64,000 nt of DNA, taken from the NCBI RefSeq assembly GCF_001425945.1, contig NZ_LMEB01000001.1, positions 186,001 through 250,000 of the forward strand. Direction: 5' to 3'. The notes beneath the pieces were generated by a model, which had not been told where the DNA came from, ran no database searches, and worked only from the letters and a program-made list of their open reading frames with translations. Both the position numbers and the translations under genes were made by a program. Shown here in pieces: positions 17,943-25,333 of this stretch (position 1 is the stretch's first letter; each line of letters starts with the position of its first letter). This DNA is from Brevundimonas sp. Root1279 (lineage in GTDB: Bacteria > Pseudomonadota > Alphaproteobacteria > Caulobacterales > Caulobacteraceae).

Positions 17943-18812
17943 TTACAGCCTCGCCTTCACCGCTTCCGCGAACCGCTTGCCGCCCTCCGGCGCGGAGCCG
18001 AGGTAGAAGTCCGGCTCGATCAGTTCGGCCTCCATCAGCCGCCAGCCGCCGTTCGGGGCGGGGGCCATGTCGATGCGGGCGTAGAGCAGGTCCTCGTCGA
18101 TGGCGGCCAGAGTCTGCTGGGCCAGGGCCAGCGCCTCGGCGGGCGGTTCGGGCAGGGCGACGTACTGGCCGCCGAACTGGACCTGGATGCGGAACTCGCC
18201 CGAGACCGGCCGCTTGTTGACCACGTGGCTGAGCTTTCCGCCGAAGAACAGCAGGCTGGTCTCGCCCTCGGTCTCGATGGTCGGCAGGTAGGGCTGGATC
18301 ATCGCCGGGCCCTGCGGCGGGTCCACCATCGCCTCGCCCCGTGAAAGTCGCAGGGTCTTCCAGGCCCCGCCCGACACCCGCGGCTTGACCACCACCGTGT
18401 CGGTTCCGAAGCGGTCGAAGGCGGCGTCGACGTCGGCCTGGGTCACGCCCTCGACCCAGACGGTGTCCGGGATGGCGACGCCCTTCTCCGCCAGGCGGCC
18501 GAGGTAGCTCTTGTCCGAGTTCCAGCCGATCACCTCGGCCGGGTTCAGCATCCGCACCCCCGCCTTCGTCCAGGTCTCGCAGGCCTGCATCCAGCGGCCG
18601 TGGTCGCGGTGGTAGCCCCAGACGATCACCGGCAAAACCAGCGGGTAGTCGAGCAGGCGCGAGGCGTCGGCGATGTGGTCGGTCCACGGCGTCGGCTCGA
18701 CCGTGATCCCCGCCTCGGCCAGGGCGCCCGCCAGCCGCTCCAGCACCTGCGGCCACTGGCCGGCGTAGGAGGAATCGGCGGGGTCGGGGGTCAGGACGGC
18801 GATACGGGTCAT
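17943..18812 (-). CDS. ATP-grasp domain protein of unknown substrate (RimK/glutathione-synthase-like)
   Basis: 289 residues. An N-terminal pre-ATP-grasp region starts MTRIAVLTPDPADSSYAGQW. A nucleotide-binding half contains NSDKSYLGRLAEKGVAIPDT and TVVVKPRVSGGAWKTLRLSR. The C-terminal part carries a probable metal/ATP-binding set in LYARIDMAPAPNGGWRLMEA and ELIEPDFYLG (Asp, Glu, Glu). Such enzymes join a carboxylate to an amine or thiol with ATP. No partner gene suggests the substrate. The start at 18812 is the first ATG after the heptamer hairpin. It is divergent from the adenosine kinase-like gene. Confidence 0.78.
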   Translation of the reverse strand: MTRIAVLTPDPADSSYAGQWPQVLERLAGALAEAGITVEPTPWTDHIADASRLLDYPLVLPVIVWGYHRDHGRWMQACETWTKAGVRMLNPAEVIGWNSDKSYLGRLAEKGVAIPDTVWVEGVTQADVDAAFDRFGTDTVVVKPRVSGGAWKTLRLSRGEAMVDPPQGPAMIQPYLPTIETEGETSLLFFGGKLSHVVNKRPVSGEFRIQVQFGGQYVALPEPPAEALALAQQTLAAIDEDLLYARIDMAPAPNGGWRLMEAELIEPDFYLGSAPEGGKRFAEAVKARL

Positions 18813-18833
18813 GCGCCGGGTGTAACCTCGACA

Positions 18834-18929
18834 GTGGCGAGTGACGAGTGGCGAGGTTCACCCCGACGACGAGAATCGCAGCGGTATCGAGATCCAGTCG
18901 CTCGTCACTCGTCACTCGCCACTCGCCAC
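18834..18929. repeat. Heptamer-armed intergenic hairpin, GTGRCGA subtype
   Basis: The left arm (18834-18854) is three tandem heptamers GTGGCGA, GTGACGA, GTGGCGA. The right arm (18902-18929) is four heptamers of the complement (TCGTCAC twice, TCGCCAC twice). The loop is about 47 bases. It lies between divergent genes, so it is not simply a terminator. The arms follow the same 7-base period as the AGTGRYT hairpins at 22963, 26615, 42443 and 47246, with an A/T pair replaced by C/G. Confidence 0.85.
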
Positions 18930-18976
18930 GCCTCACGCCGCTGGCCATTCCGCGTCCCGCCCGCTATGGCGCGCCC

Positions 18977-19993
18977 ATGACCCAGCTCCCCACCTATGAC
19001 GTCTGCGCCGTCGGCAACGCCATCGTCGACGTCCTCGCTCCCTGTGAGCCCGCCTTCCTGGAGGCCCAGGGCCTCGTCGCCGGCTCGATGCAGCTGGTCG
19101 ACGCCCAGCAGAGCGCCGCCCTCTACGCCGCCATGCAGGCGGGGGTCGAAGCCTCGGGCGGCTCGGCGGGCAACACCGTCGCCGGGGTCGGCTCGCTGGG
19201 CGGCCGCGCCGCCTATATCGGCAAGGTCGCCGATGACCAGCTGGGCGGGGTCTTCACCCACGACATCACCGCCGCCGGGGTCCATTTCGCCACCCCGCCG
19301 CTCAAGGACGGCGCGTCGACCGGCCACGCCACCGGCGTGTGCATGATCAACGTCACCCCCGACGCCCAGCGCACCATGTGCACCTTCCTCGGCGCCGCCA
19401 ACCAGCTGACCACGGCCGACATAGACCCGGCCGTCGTCGGCGCCTCGGCCATCGTCTATCTCGAGGGCTATCTGTTCGACCCGGCCCCGGCGCGCGCCGC
19501 CTTCGAGGCCGCCGCCGCCGCGGCCCACGCGGCCGGCCGCAAGGTCGCCATCACCCTCTCGGACACCTTCGTGGTCGCCCGCTGGCGCGCCGAGCTGCTG
19601 GCCTTCATCGAGGCCTCGGCCGACATCGTCCTGGCCAATGAGGCCGAGCTGGCCGCCCTGTTCGAGACCGAAGACTTCGACGCCGCCGCCGCCCGCCTGG
19701 CCTCCATGGTCGACGTCGCAGCCGTCACCCGCGGCGCCGAGGGTTCGGTGGTCATTTCGGGCGACCAGCGCGTCGCCGTCCCGGCCGCACCCGTAGACAA
19801 GGTCATCGACACCACCGGGGCCGGGGACCAGTACGCCGCCGGCCTGCTGCTCGGCCTGGCCCGGGGCCTGTCGCTGGAAGATTCCGCCAAGCTCGGCTCC
19901 CTGGCCGCCTCGGAAGTCATCGCCCACTGGGGCCCCCGCCCGATGACGTCGCTGGAAACGCTGGCGAAGGACGCGGGGCTGGTTCTGGGGTGA
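18977..19993 (+). CDS. Adenosine kinase-like PfkB family carbohydrate kinase
   Basis: 338 residues from ATG 18977. The N-terminus YDVCAVGNAIVDVL and the glycine pair in ASGGSAGNTVAGVGSLGGRAAYIGKVADDQLG are the PfkB signature 1 region. DTTGAGDQYAAGLLLGL near residue 276 holds the catalytic Asp of the anion hole (GAGD). Alphaproteobacterial proteins of this length and start are usually annotated as adenosine kinases, which phosphorylate adenosine to AMP; another nucleoside or sugar is possible. An in-frame extension upstream passes through the heptamer hairpin and is not believed. Confidence 0.87.
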   Translation: MTQLPTYDVCAVGNAIVDVLAPCEPAFLEAQGLVAGSMQLVDAQQSAALYAAMQAGVEASGGSAGNTVAGVGSLGGRAAYIGKVADDQLGGVFTHDITAAGVHFATPPLKDGASTGHATGVCMINVTPDAQRTMCTFLGAANQLTTADIDPAVVGASAIVYLEGYLFDPAPARAAFEAAAAAAHAAGRKVAITLSDTFVVARWRAELLAFIEASADIVLANEAELAALFETEDFDAAAARLASMVDVAAVTRGAEGSVVISGDQRVAVPAAPVDKVIDTTGAGDQYAAGLLLGLARGLSLEDSAKLGSLAASEVIAHWGPRPMTSLETLAKDAGLVLG

Positions 19994-20051
19994 AGGCTCC
20001 AGTTTACGCCTTGACCGCATGCTGCGCGACTGTCCGCCGGGGGGCGGGCGA

Positions 20052-20318
20052 TTGAAGCGATTCAGAAAGCGGTATCTCGTGCTGGCGGCGGTGATTGGGC
20101 TCTACGGCGCCCTCGTCTTATCCAGCCATGGCGTGCTGTTCTGGTTGACGGACACATCACGCCCGCCGCTGCCCAAAACCTCTGAAGAAAGCCACGGCGT
20201 CATTCCCACTTTCCGGTGCCACTACTTCACCGGGACGGGAACGTTCAGCGTCGAAACCTCGATGGGGTTCGGCGCCGAGGTCTGTTCCGTGCTCAAGCAC
20301 AAGTCGAGAGCGGGCTGA
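20052..20318 (+). CDS. Small hypothetical membrane-anchored protein
   Basis: 88 residues if started at the TTG at 20052 (MKRFRKRYLVLAAVIG), which has the G-rich stretch GGGGGGCGGG just upstream. An ATG at 20019 in the same frame would add 11 residues that merely translate this G-rich sequence, so I prefer TTG. One transmembrane segment (about residues 8-32) follows basic residues, and the remaining 55 residues, with two cysteines, would be periplasmic. I do not recognise a family. It stands alone between the kinase and the convergent Smr gene. Confidence 0.5.
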   Translation: MKRFRKRYLVLAAVIGLYGALVLSSHGVLFWLTDTSRPPLPKTSEESHGVIPTFRCHYFTGTGTFSVETSMGFGAEVCSVLKHKSRAG

Positions 20319-20346
20319 ACTTCTAGGGGCATGCCTCCCGAACCGC

Positions 20347-20901
20347 CTAGCCCCGCCGGATCGTCACATACAGCGCCCCGTCGCCGCCGTGCTGGCGGGC
20401 GGCCGGAGCGAAGCCGGAGACCACGCCGCGCAACGCCGGCGACTGCAGCCACTCGCCCACCGAGGCGCGGATGATGCCCGTGCCGCCGCGGCGGCCCTGG
20501 CCGGTGACCACCAGCACGGCGCGATAACCGCGCGCCTGCGCCCCCATCAGGAAGGCGGTCAGGGCGTCCTGGGCCTGGAAGCGGCCGTAGCCGTGCAGGT
20601 CGATCCTGGCCTCGATCGGATCGCGTTCGCGCGACAGGCGGCGCTTGCGCCGGGGCTCCAGCTCTTCGGGGACGCCGCGCGAACGCTGCGCGGAAGCGGG
20701 GGCGGGGACGGCCGAGGGCGGTAGAACGGCCGCCGGGCGCGGCTTCGCCTTGCCGGTCGGATGCGGGGCGGGCGGCGGCTCGACCTCGAGGGCGCCCGGG
20801 GTGATGCGCAGGGCCTTCTTGCGGACGGCGGGCGTCACCGATCCGGCCACGCGGGCCCAGATGCGACGGTCGTCAGGCGTGAGATCGTCGCGCCGGCTCA
20901 T
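20347..20901 (-). CDS. Smr domain-containing protein
   Basis: 184 residues from ATG 20901. A basic, proline-rich N-terminal half (MSRRDDLTPDDRRIWARVAG) is followed by a C-terminal Smr (small MutS-related) domain with RIDLHGYGRFQAQDALTAFL and LVVTGQGRRGGTGIIRASV, the conserved DLHG and TGxG motifs. Smr domains bind or cut RNA or DNA (MutS2, ribosome-rescue nucleases); the DLHGY-type stand-alone forms resemble YdaL/SmrB. The start shares four bases (ATGA) with the stop of the XRE regulator gene. Confidence 0.87.
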   Translation of the reverse strand: MSRRDDLTPDDRRIWARVAGSVTPAVRKKALRITPGALEVEPPPAPHPTGKAKPRPAAVLPPSAVPAPASAQRSRGVPEELEPRRKRRLSRERDPIEARIDLHGYGRFQAQDALTAFLMGAQARGYRAVLVVTGQGRRGGTGIIRASVGEWLQSPALRGVVSGFAPAARQHGGDGALYVTIRRG

Positions 20902-21158
20902 GTCGTGCCGGGCGCGTTCCCGTCGGGATCTTCGTCGGAGCCGGGATCCTGCGGCCCCGGCGTCTGGCCCAGCAGGTCGCCCGGCTGGCAGTTCAGCTCG
21001 CGGCAAAGGGCGTCCAGGGTCGAGAAACGGATCGCGCGCGCCTTGCCGGTCTTGAGGATCGAAAGATTGGCCACGGTCACGCCGACGCGATCCGCCAGCT
21101 CGGTCAGCGACATGCGCCGTTCGAGGAGGATGCGATCAAGCTGTACGCGGATGGCCAT
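20898..21158 (-). CDS. YozG-like XRE family transcriptional regulator
   Basis: 86 residues from ATG 21158. The helix-turn-helix reads MSLTELADRVGVTVANLSIL then KTGKARAIRFSTLDALCREL, followed by NCQPGDLL, the exact layout of the YozG/Cro-CI group. A Gly/Asp/Pro-rich tail follows. These regulators are usually encoded beside a DUF2975 membrane protein, which is the gene immediately upstream here. Just before the start lies an AT-rich TATGTTGAATATA, a likely promoter or operator part. An extension to 21209 would translate that promoter and is rejected. Confidence 0.85.
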   Translation of the reverse strand: MAIRVQLDRILLERRMSLTELADRVGVTVANLSILKTGKARAIRFSTLDALCRELNCQPGDLLGQTPGPQDPGSDEDPDGNAPGTT

Positions 21159-21324
21159 TGAAGCGTCTCTATATTCAACATAGCGGCCGGTCGACCGCTG
21201 CGTTCCCAAGTTCGGCCCAACTCGGGGCCCCCAAAATCCTGCGCCCCTCAGCGCCGGTACGCAGACTCAAAACCCCGGAGCGCGTCGGGTCGAGAAGGCG
21301 GAGCCTTCTGACCGCGCTCCCACT

Positions 21325-21897
21325 CTAAATGGTCAGTTCCGACTCGTGCCTCAGCCGCGCGCCCTCCCGGAAAACCTCCGCGACCACGATGATGATGACG
21401 ACGGCGAAGGAGGGCGTGATCAGGTCGAACAGGCTGGGCGACGGCATGGCGCCACGCACGGCGCGGGCGACCACGAACTGGCCGATCCAGACCCCCAGGG
21501 TCACCGAGGCGAAGGCGGCGCCGATCTGGTGCAGTCGGCGGACATTGCGCGGATGAAAGGGATCGCCGACGCGCAGGGTGGCGACGATGCGGATCAAGAG
21601 GCGGAAGATCAGCGCCGATATGGCCAGATAGGCGAAGGCGGCGGAGGCCACGAGCAGCACATAGGCCCACGGCAAGGAGAACTGGATGGCGTCTTCGCCG
21701 GTCCCGGCGGTCAGAACCGCATCGGGCGAGAGCAGTTTCAGCCCGAGGACGGCGGCGGGAATCAGCACCGCGCCGACGGCGAGCACCCAGAAGGCGACCG
21801 AGCAGGCCGTTCCGGCGATGCTCGAGATCGAGACCAGGCTGAGATGGGGGAGGTCAGGCGTGCGGATCCCGAGCGTCGGCGTCTTCGGGAAGCGCAT
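21325..21897 (-). CDS. DUF2975 family membrane protein
   Basis: 190 residues with about four hydrophobic segments (roughly 26-52, 73-103, 124-146, 157-178). The conserved DUF2975 stretch GDPFHPRNVRRLHQIG lies between helices 2 and 3. Its function is unknown. In many bacteria DUF2975 genes are paired with YozG-like regulators, as here (166 bases downstream), suggesting that the membrane protein and the DNA-binding protein act together, perhaps as a membrane-linked sensor. The start chosen is ATG 21897 (MRFPKTP). Confidence 0.82.
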   Translation of the reverse strand: MRFPKTPTLGIRTPDLPHLSLVSISSIAGTACSVAFWVLAVGAVLIPAAVLGLKLLSPDAVLTAGTGEDAIQFSLPWAYVLLVASAAFAYLAISALIFRLLIRIVATLRVGDPFHPRNVRRLHQIGAAFASVTLGVWIGQFVVARAVRGAMPSPSLFDLITPSFAVVIIIVVAEVFREGARLRHESELTI

Positions 21898-22021
21898 CGG
21901 CGGACCTTTCGGGCCGGAAATCAGGGCGCGATCGCCGCGCGGGGTCCGGCGAACCCACGCGCGGTCTTATTCTTCGCGTCTGTCATGCGGATCGTCAAAG
22001 CTCCGGTGAACCGAAAAGGGA

Positions 22022-22138
22022 TCACAGGGCCTGGACGAGGGTGGCGATCAGAGCGGTCGGCAGGGCGGCGAGCAGGCAGGCATTGATGACGCCGTAGCCG
22101 ATTTTTTCGATGAACATCGAAGCGTTCAGGGTATTCAT
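22022..22138 (-). CDS. 38-residue single-helix membrane peptide
   Basis: A short reading frame from ATG 22138 to TGA gives MNTLNASMFIEKIGYGVINA then CLLAALPTALIATLVQAL. A good ribosome site (GACGGAGAAGACAAATG, GGAGAAG 4 bases before the ATG) supports translation. About 20 C-terminal residues form one hydrophobic helix ending without charged residues. It is 124 bases upstream of DUF2975 on the same strand and could be its first operon gene. A stem-loop precedes it. I know of no family; it could be a small regulatory subunit or a toxin-like peptide, though no antitoxin is visible. Confidence 0.55.
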   Translation of the reverse strand: MNTLNASMFIEKIGYGVINACLLAALPTALIATLVQAL

Positions 22139-22162
22139 TTGTCTTCTCCGTCGGTCCTGAGT

Positions 22163-22182
22163 GAGGGGATTTTTCACCCCTC
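22163..22182 (-). promoter_or_regulatory. Stem-loop in the 5-prime leader of the 38-residue gene
   Basis: GAGGGG and CCCCTC pair around an 8-base AT-rich loop. On the plus strand a TTTT run follows, so it could end a plus-strand transcript; no plus-strand gene ends here. On the minus strand it sits about 25 bases upstream of the small gene's ATG, inside its probable leader, where it could affect translation or RNA stability. Confidence 0.45.
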
Positions 22183-22285
22183 TTTTGTTGTGCCGCTGCA
22201 TCGATATTGCCGGGGAGGGCGGTTTCGAGGAACGTCGCGGCGTCCGTTCTTGAGATAATAGATAGGACGTGCGGGGTGGGAAGTC

Positions 22286-22316
22286 ATGTTACATATCGTT
22301 TAACGATATTAAACAT
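22286..22316. promoter_or_regulatory. Nested AT-rich palindrome, probable operator
   Basis: ATATCGTT-T-AACGATAT (22293-22309) is a perfect 8-bp inverted repeat. It overlaps a second one, GTTTAA-N5-TTAAAC (22298-22314), and is flanked by ATGTT/AACAT (22286-22290 and 22312-22316). Such an AT-rich nested symmetry is striking in this GC-rich DNA. It lies in the divergent gap between rdgB (start 22353) and the 38-residue gene (start 22138) and overlaps the best -10-like sequences for rdgB. The cognate repressor is unknown. Confidence 0.6.
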
Positions 22317-22352
22317 CCGCAATGAATTGTTTCAGCCAGGCTTGGGATCACA

Positions 22353-22952
22353 ATGTTGAAGTTAATCAAGGGCATGCGGCTGGTCGCAGCGACTCACAAT
22401 CCGGGCAAGGCGCGCGAGATCGAAGCCCTCCTGGACGGACATTACGAGGTCGTCACCGCCGGCAGCCTGAATTTGCCCGAGCCGGACGAAACCGAGACGA
22501 CTTTCACCGGAAATGCGCTCCTCAAGGCGCGTCATGCCGCGGACCTGTCCGGCGAGGTCGCTCTGGCCGATGATTCCGGGATGTCCGTCGCGGCTCTCGA
22601 CGGGGCGCCGGGAATCTTCTCCGCCCGCTGGGCCGGGCCGGACAAGGATTTCGGCTTTGCGATGAAGAAGGTCGAGGAGCGGCTGGAGGAAGTCGGCTCC
22701 GATGATCGCCGCGCCTGGTTCACCTCGGCCCTGGCCGTGGCCTGGCCGAACGGCCCGGCGGTGGTGGTCGAGGGCGTCGTCCATGGGATCCTGGTCTTCC
22801 CGCCCCGCGGCGACCGCGGCTTCGGCTACGACCCCATCTTCCTGCCGGACGGCCAGACCGAGACCTTCGGCGAGATGGACCCGACCCTGAAGGACTCCCT
22901 GAGCCACCGCGCCCTGGCGTTCGAGAAACTCAAACAGGCGCTCATGGAGTAG
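22353..22952 (+). CDS. rdgB: RdgB/HAM1 non-canonical purine NTP pyrophosphatase
   Basis: 199 residues. It hydrolyses dITP, ITP and XTP to monophosphates, keeping deaminated purines out of nucleic acids. Diagnostic motifs: ATHNPGKAREI near residue 13 (triphosphate binding), LADDSGMSVAALDGAPGIFSARWAG (catalytic Asp in DDSG) and GFGYDPIFLPDG. SHRALAFEKL near the C-terminus is also standard. An internal ATG at 22374 (MRLVAATHN) is an alternative start. It is the first gene of a plus-strand run continuing to hemW. Confidence 0.95.
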   Translation: MLKLIKGMRLVAATHNPGKAREIEALLDGHYEVVTAGSLNLPEPDETETTFTGNALLKARHAADLSGEVALADDSGMSVAALDGAPGIFSARWAGPDKDFGFAMKKVEERLEEVGSDDRRAWFTSALAVAWPNGPAVVVEGVVHGILVFPPRGDRGFGYDPIFLPDGQTETFGEMDPTLKDSLSHRALAFEKLKQALME

Positions 22953-22962
22953 GGGCCGCAGG

Positions 22963-23066
22963 GTGAATAGTGGTTAGTGACTAGTGGTTCGATGCGTCGC
23001 TGTCCGTGGTCGCATCGGATCCGTAAGAACCCCAGCCATCCACTAACCCCTAACCACTAATCACTT
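22963..23066. repeat. Heptamer-armed intergenic hairpin, AGTGRYT subtype
   Basis: The left arm is four heptamers starting GTGAATA at 22963 and ending GTGGTTC at 22990. The right arm is about four complementary heptamers (23039-23066, CACTAAT/CACTAAC type). The loop holds its own small hairpin, GATGCG (22991-22996) with CGCATC (23011-23016). It fills the whole gap between rdgB and hemW, ending 3 bases before the hemW ATG, so it may hide or expose the hemW ribosome site. Confidence 0.85.
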
Positions 23067-23069
23067 TTC

Positions 23070-24224
23070 ATGATCCCCGATCCCGGCAGCGACGTCGCCC
23101 TCTACGTCCACTGGCCCTACTGCGCCCGCATCTGCCCCTATTGCGACTTCAACGTCGTGCGCGACCGGGGGCGGGGCGATGAGCAGGCGGCCCTGGTGGA
23201 GGCCATCCTCGCCGACCTTAAGGCCCAGGCCGTATTGACTGGGCCGCGACGCCTGGCTTCCATCTTCTTCGGCGGCGGCACCCCCTCGCTGATGGACCCG
23301 GACGCCGTTGGCCGCATCATCGCGGCGGCGGAAGCCGTGTTCGAACCGCGCGGCCCGATCGAGATCACGCTGGAGGCCAATCCGACGGACGCCGAGGCCG
23401 ACCGCTTCGCCGCCCTGGCCGCGGCCGGGGTCAATCGGCTGTCGATGGGCGTGCAGGCCTTCGATGACGCGGCCCTGGCCTTCCTTGGCCGCAACCACTC
23501 GGCCGACGAGGCGCGCCGCGCGGTGGCCACGGCCGCCCGCGCCTTCCCGCGCCTGTCCATCGACCTGATCTACGCCCGCCCGGACCAGACAGTGGACGGC
23601 TGGTCGGCCGAGCTGAGCGAGGCCCTGGACCTCGGCTTCGAGCACGTCTCGCCCTATCAGCTCACGATCGAGCCGACGACCGCCTTCGGCCGCGCCGTGG
23701 CGCGCGGGGCCTGGACGCCGCCCGACGAGGACCTGGCCGCCGCCCTGTACGAGACCACCCAGGCCGTGCTCGAGGGCGCTGGCTTCGAAGCCTACGAAGT
23801 GTCGAACCACGCCCGCGGAGTCGCGGCCCGCTCGGCGCACAACATCCATGTCTGGCGCGGCGGCGACTATCTCGGCCTCGGCCCCGGCGCCCACGGTCGC
23901 CTGACCCTGCACAAAGCCCGCACCGCCACCGTCGCTCGCCGCGGCATCGCTGACTACATCGCCGGCGTCGCCGCCGCCTCGCCCTGGTCCGAGCGGGAGG
24001 CCCAGTCCCCGCCCGAGGCCGCCGAGGAGCGCATTCTGCTCGGCCTGCGCACCGTCGAGGGCGTGCCGCTGGCGACGCTGGAGGAACTCGATCTTTCCCC
24101 CCGGGAGGGGGCGCTCGCGGAACTGCTGGCCGGCGGCTTCCTCGCCCTCGCCGAGGGCCGCGTCGCCGCCACGCCGGCCGGCCGCCCTGTGCTGGACGGG
24201 GTCCTGAAGGCGCTGCTGACTTGA
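23070..24224 (+). CDS. hemW: HemW, radical SAM heme chaperone (coproporphyrinogen III oxidase-like)
   Basis: 384 residues. The radical SAM cluster motif CARICPYCDF (C-x3-C-x2-C) is near residue 18, after the family start ALYVHWPYC. IFFGGGTPSLM and VNRLSMGVQAFDD are typical of the HemN/HemW group, and the short N-terminus before the cluster marks HemW rather than true HemN. HemW binds heme and is thought to deliver it to respiratory enzymes. The ATG directly follows the right arm of a heptamer hairpin, with no clear Shine-Dalgarno sequence. Confidence 0.92.
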   Translation: MIPDPGSDVALYVHWPYCARICPYCDFNVVRDRGRGDEQAALVEAILADLKAQAVLTGPRRLASIFFGGGTPSLMDPDAVGRIIAAAEAVFEPRGPIEITLEANPTDAEADRFAALAAAGVNRLSMGVQAFDDAALAFLGRNHSADEARRAVATAARAFPRLSIDLIYARPDQTVDGWSAELSEALDLGFEHVSPYQLTIEPTTAFGRAVARGAWTPPDEDLAAALYETTQAVLEGAGFEAYEVSNHARGVAARSAHNIHVWRGGDYLGLGPGAHGRLTLHKARTATVARRGIADYIAGVAAASPWSEREAQSPPEAAEERILLGLRTVEGVPLATLEELDLSPREGALAELLAGGFLALAEGRVAATPAGRPVLDGVLKALLT

Positions 24225-24228
24225 ACGC

Positions 24229-24410
24229 CCCTCTCCCATTGGGAGAGGGCTTGAGCGCACGGCGGCGGAGCCGTCGTCCTTGCGCTCAAGGGTGAGGGTC
24301 GACCGGGCGTAGTCGGCGTAGCCGCGTCACTGGCGGAGCGGCGGCTCCCGCCGACGCAAACAGCCGGCCCTCATCCGGCGCTGCGCGCCACCTTCTCCCA
24401 TCGGGAGAAG
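24229..24410. repeat. Composite intergenic repeat with three nested hairpins
   Basis: CCCTCTCCC-ATT-GGGAGAGGG (24229-24249), TTGAGCGCA/TGCGCTCAA (24251-24289) and CTTCTCCC-ATC-GGGAGAAG (24392-24410) form three stems, and GTGAGGGTC/GGCCCTCAT parts in between are roughly complementary. The first stem begins 5 bases after the hemW stop, and lies upstream of rsmI. It resembles dispersed palindromic repeats seen in many proteobacterial genomes and may act as an mRNA-processing or termination element. Confidence 0.75.
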
Positions 24411-24460
24411 GAATAAGCCCGCCCTTGAGCCGAACGGCCTGCGCTGTCACGGTCCCGCCG

Positions 24461-25333
24461 ATGTCTGACGCCTCGCTCTTCCCGCCGACCGCCCCGCCGC
24501 CGCGCTCTGTCGCGCCCGGCCTCTATCTGGTGGCGACGCCGATCGGAAACCTGCGCGACATGACCCTGCGGGCGCTCGACGTGCTCGCCGCCGCTGACCT
24601 GGTGCTGGCCGAGGACACCCGCGTCACCGCCAAGCTGCTGACAGCCTATGGGCTGAAGGCGAAGCTGGAGCGATGCGACGACCACGCCTCGGCCCGCGCC
24701 GCCGAGCTGGCTATCGAGCGGCTGCGCGAGGGGGCGGTGGTGGCCCTGGTCTCCGACGCGGGCACGCCCCTGGTCTCGGACCCCGGCTATGTCGTCGCCC
24801 GCGCGGTGGTCGCCGAGGGCCTGCCGGTCCATCCCATTCCCGGCCCGTCGAGCCTGCTGGCCGCCCTGTGCATCGCCGGCCTGCCCGCCGACCGCGTGCT
24901 GTTCTCGGGCTTCCTGCCGCCCAAGTCGGGGGCGCGCCGCACCGCGCTGGAGGAGTTGCGCACTGGCCGCCAGACCCTCGTCTTCTTCGAGAGCGGCCCG
25001 CGTCTCGCCGACAGCCTGGCCGACATGGCCGCCGTGCTCGGTCCGCGCCCGGCCGCCGTCGCCCGCGAGCTGACCAAACTCTATGAGGAGTGCGTGCGCG
25101 GCTCGCTGGCGGAACTCGCCGTCGATCCGCGCTGCCAGTCGCCGAAGGGCGAGATCGTCATCGTCGTCGGGCCGGGCGAGGCCGAGGTCGCCTCAGAAGC
25201 CGACGCCGACGCCGCACTGAAAGAGGCCATGACCCGCCTGCCTCCTGGCGAGGCCGCCGCGGAGGTCTCCAAGGCGCTGAACCTGCCGCGCAAGCCGCTG
25301 TACAAGCGGGCGCTGGGGTTGCAGGGCCGGTGA
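24461..25333 (+). CDS. rsmI: 16S rRNA (cytidine(1402)-2-prime-O)-methyltransferase
   Basis: 290 residues from ATG 24461; a TTG 12 codons upstream is less likely. It methylates the ribose of C1402 in the ribosomal P site using SAM. Tetrapyrrole-methylase fold motifs: LYLVATPIGNLRDMTLRALD, the invariant LAEDTRVTAKLL, LVSDAGTPLVSDPGYVVARA and IPGPSSLLAALCIAGLP. A C-terminal helical domain ends KPLYKRALGL. The stop overlaps the GTG start of yraN (GTGA), the usual rsmI-yraN arrangement. Confidence 0.96.
   Translation: MSDASLFPPTAPPPRSVAPGLYLVATPIGNLRDMTLRALDVLAAADLVLAEDTRVTAKLLTAYGLKAKLERCDDHASARAAELAIERLREGAVVALVSDAGTPLVSDPGYVVARAVVAEGLPVHPIPGPSSLLAALCIAGLPADRVLFSGFLPPKSGARRTALEELRTGRQTLVFFESGPRLADSLADMAAVLGPRPAAVARELTKLYEECVRGSLAELAVDPRCQSPKGEIVIVVGPGEAEVASEADADAALKEAMTRLPPGEAAAEVSKALNLPRKPLYKRALGLQGR

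Noticed and set aside
21900..21995. A 21-codon minus-strand frame (MTDAKNKTARGF start) just upstream of DUF2975
   Set aside because: No good ribosome site and no membrane or family feature; it could be a leader peptide, but nothing supports it.
22298..22314. Possible CtrA binding site (TTAA pair) upstream of rdgB
   Set aside because: The two TTAA blocks are separated by 5 bases, not the 7 of the CtrA consensus, and are better explained as part of the nested palindrome.
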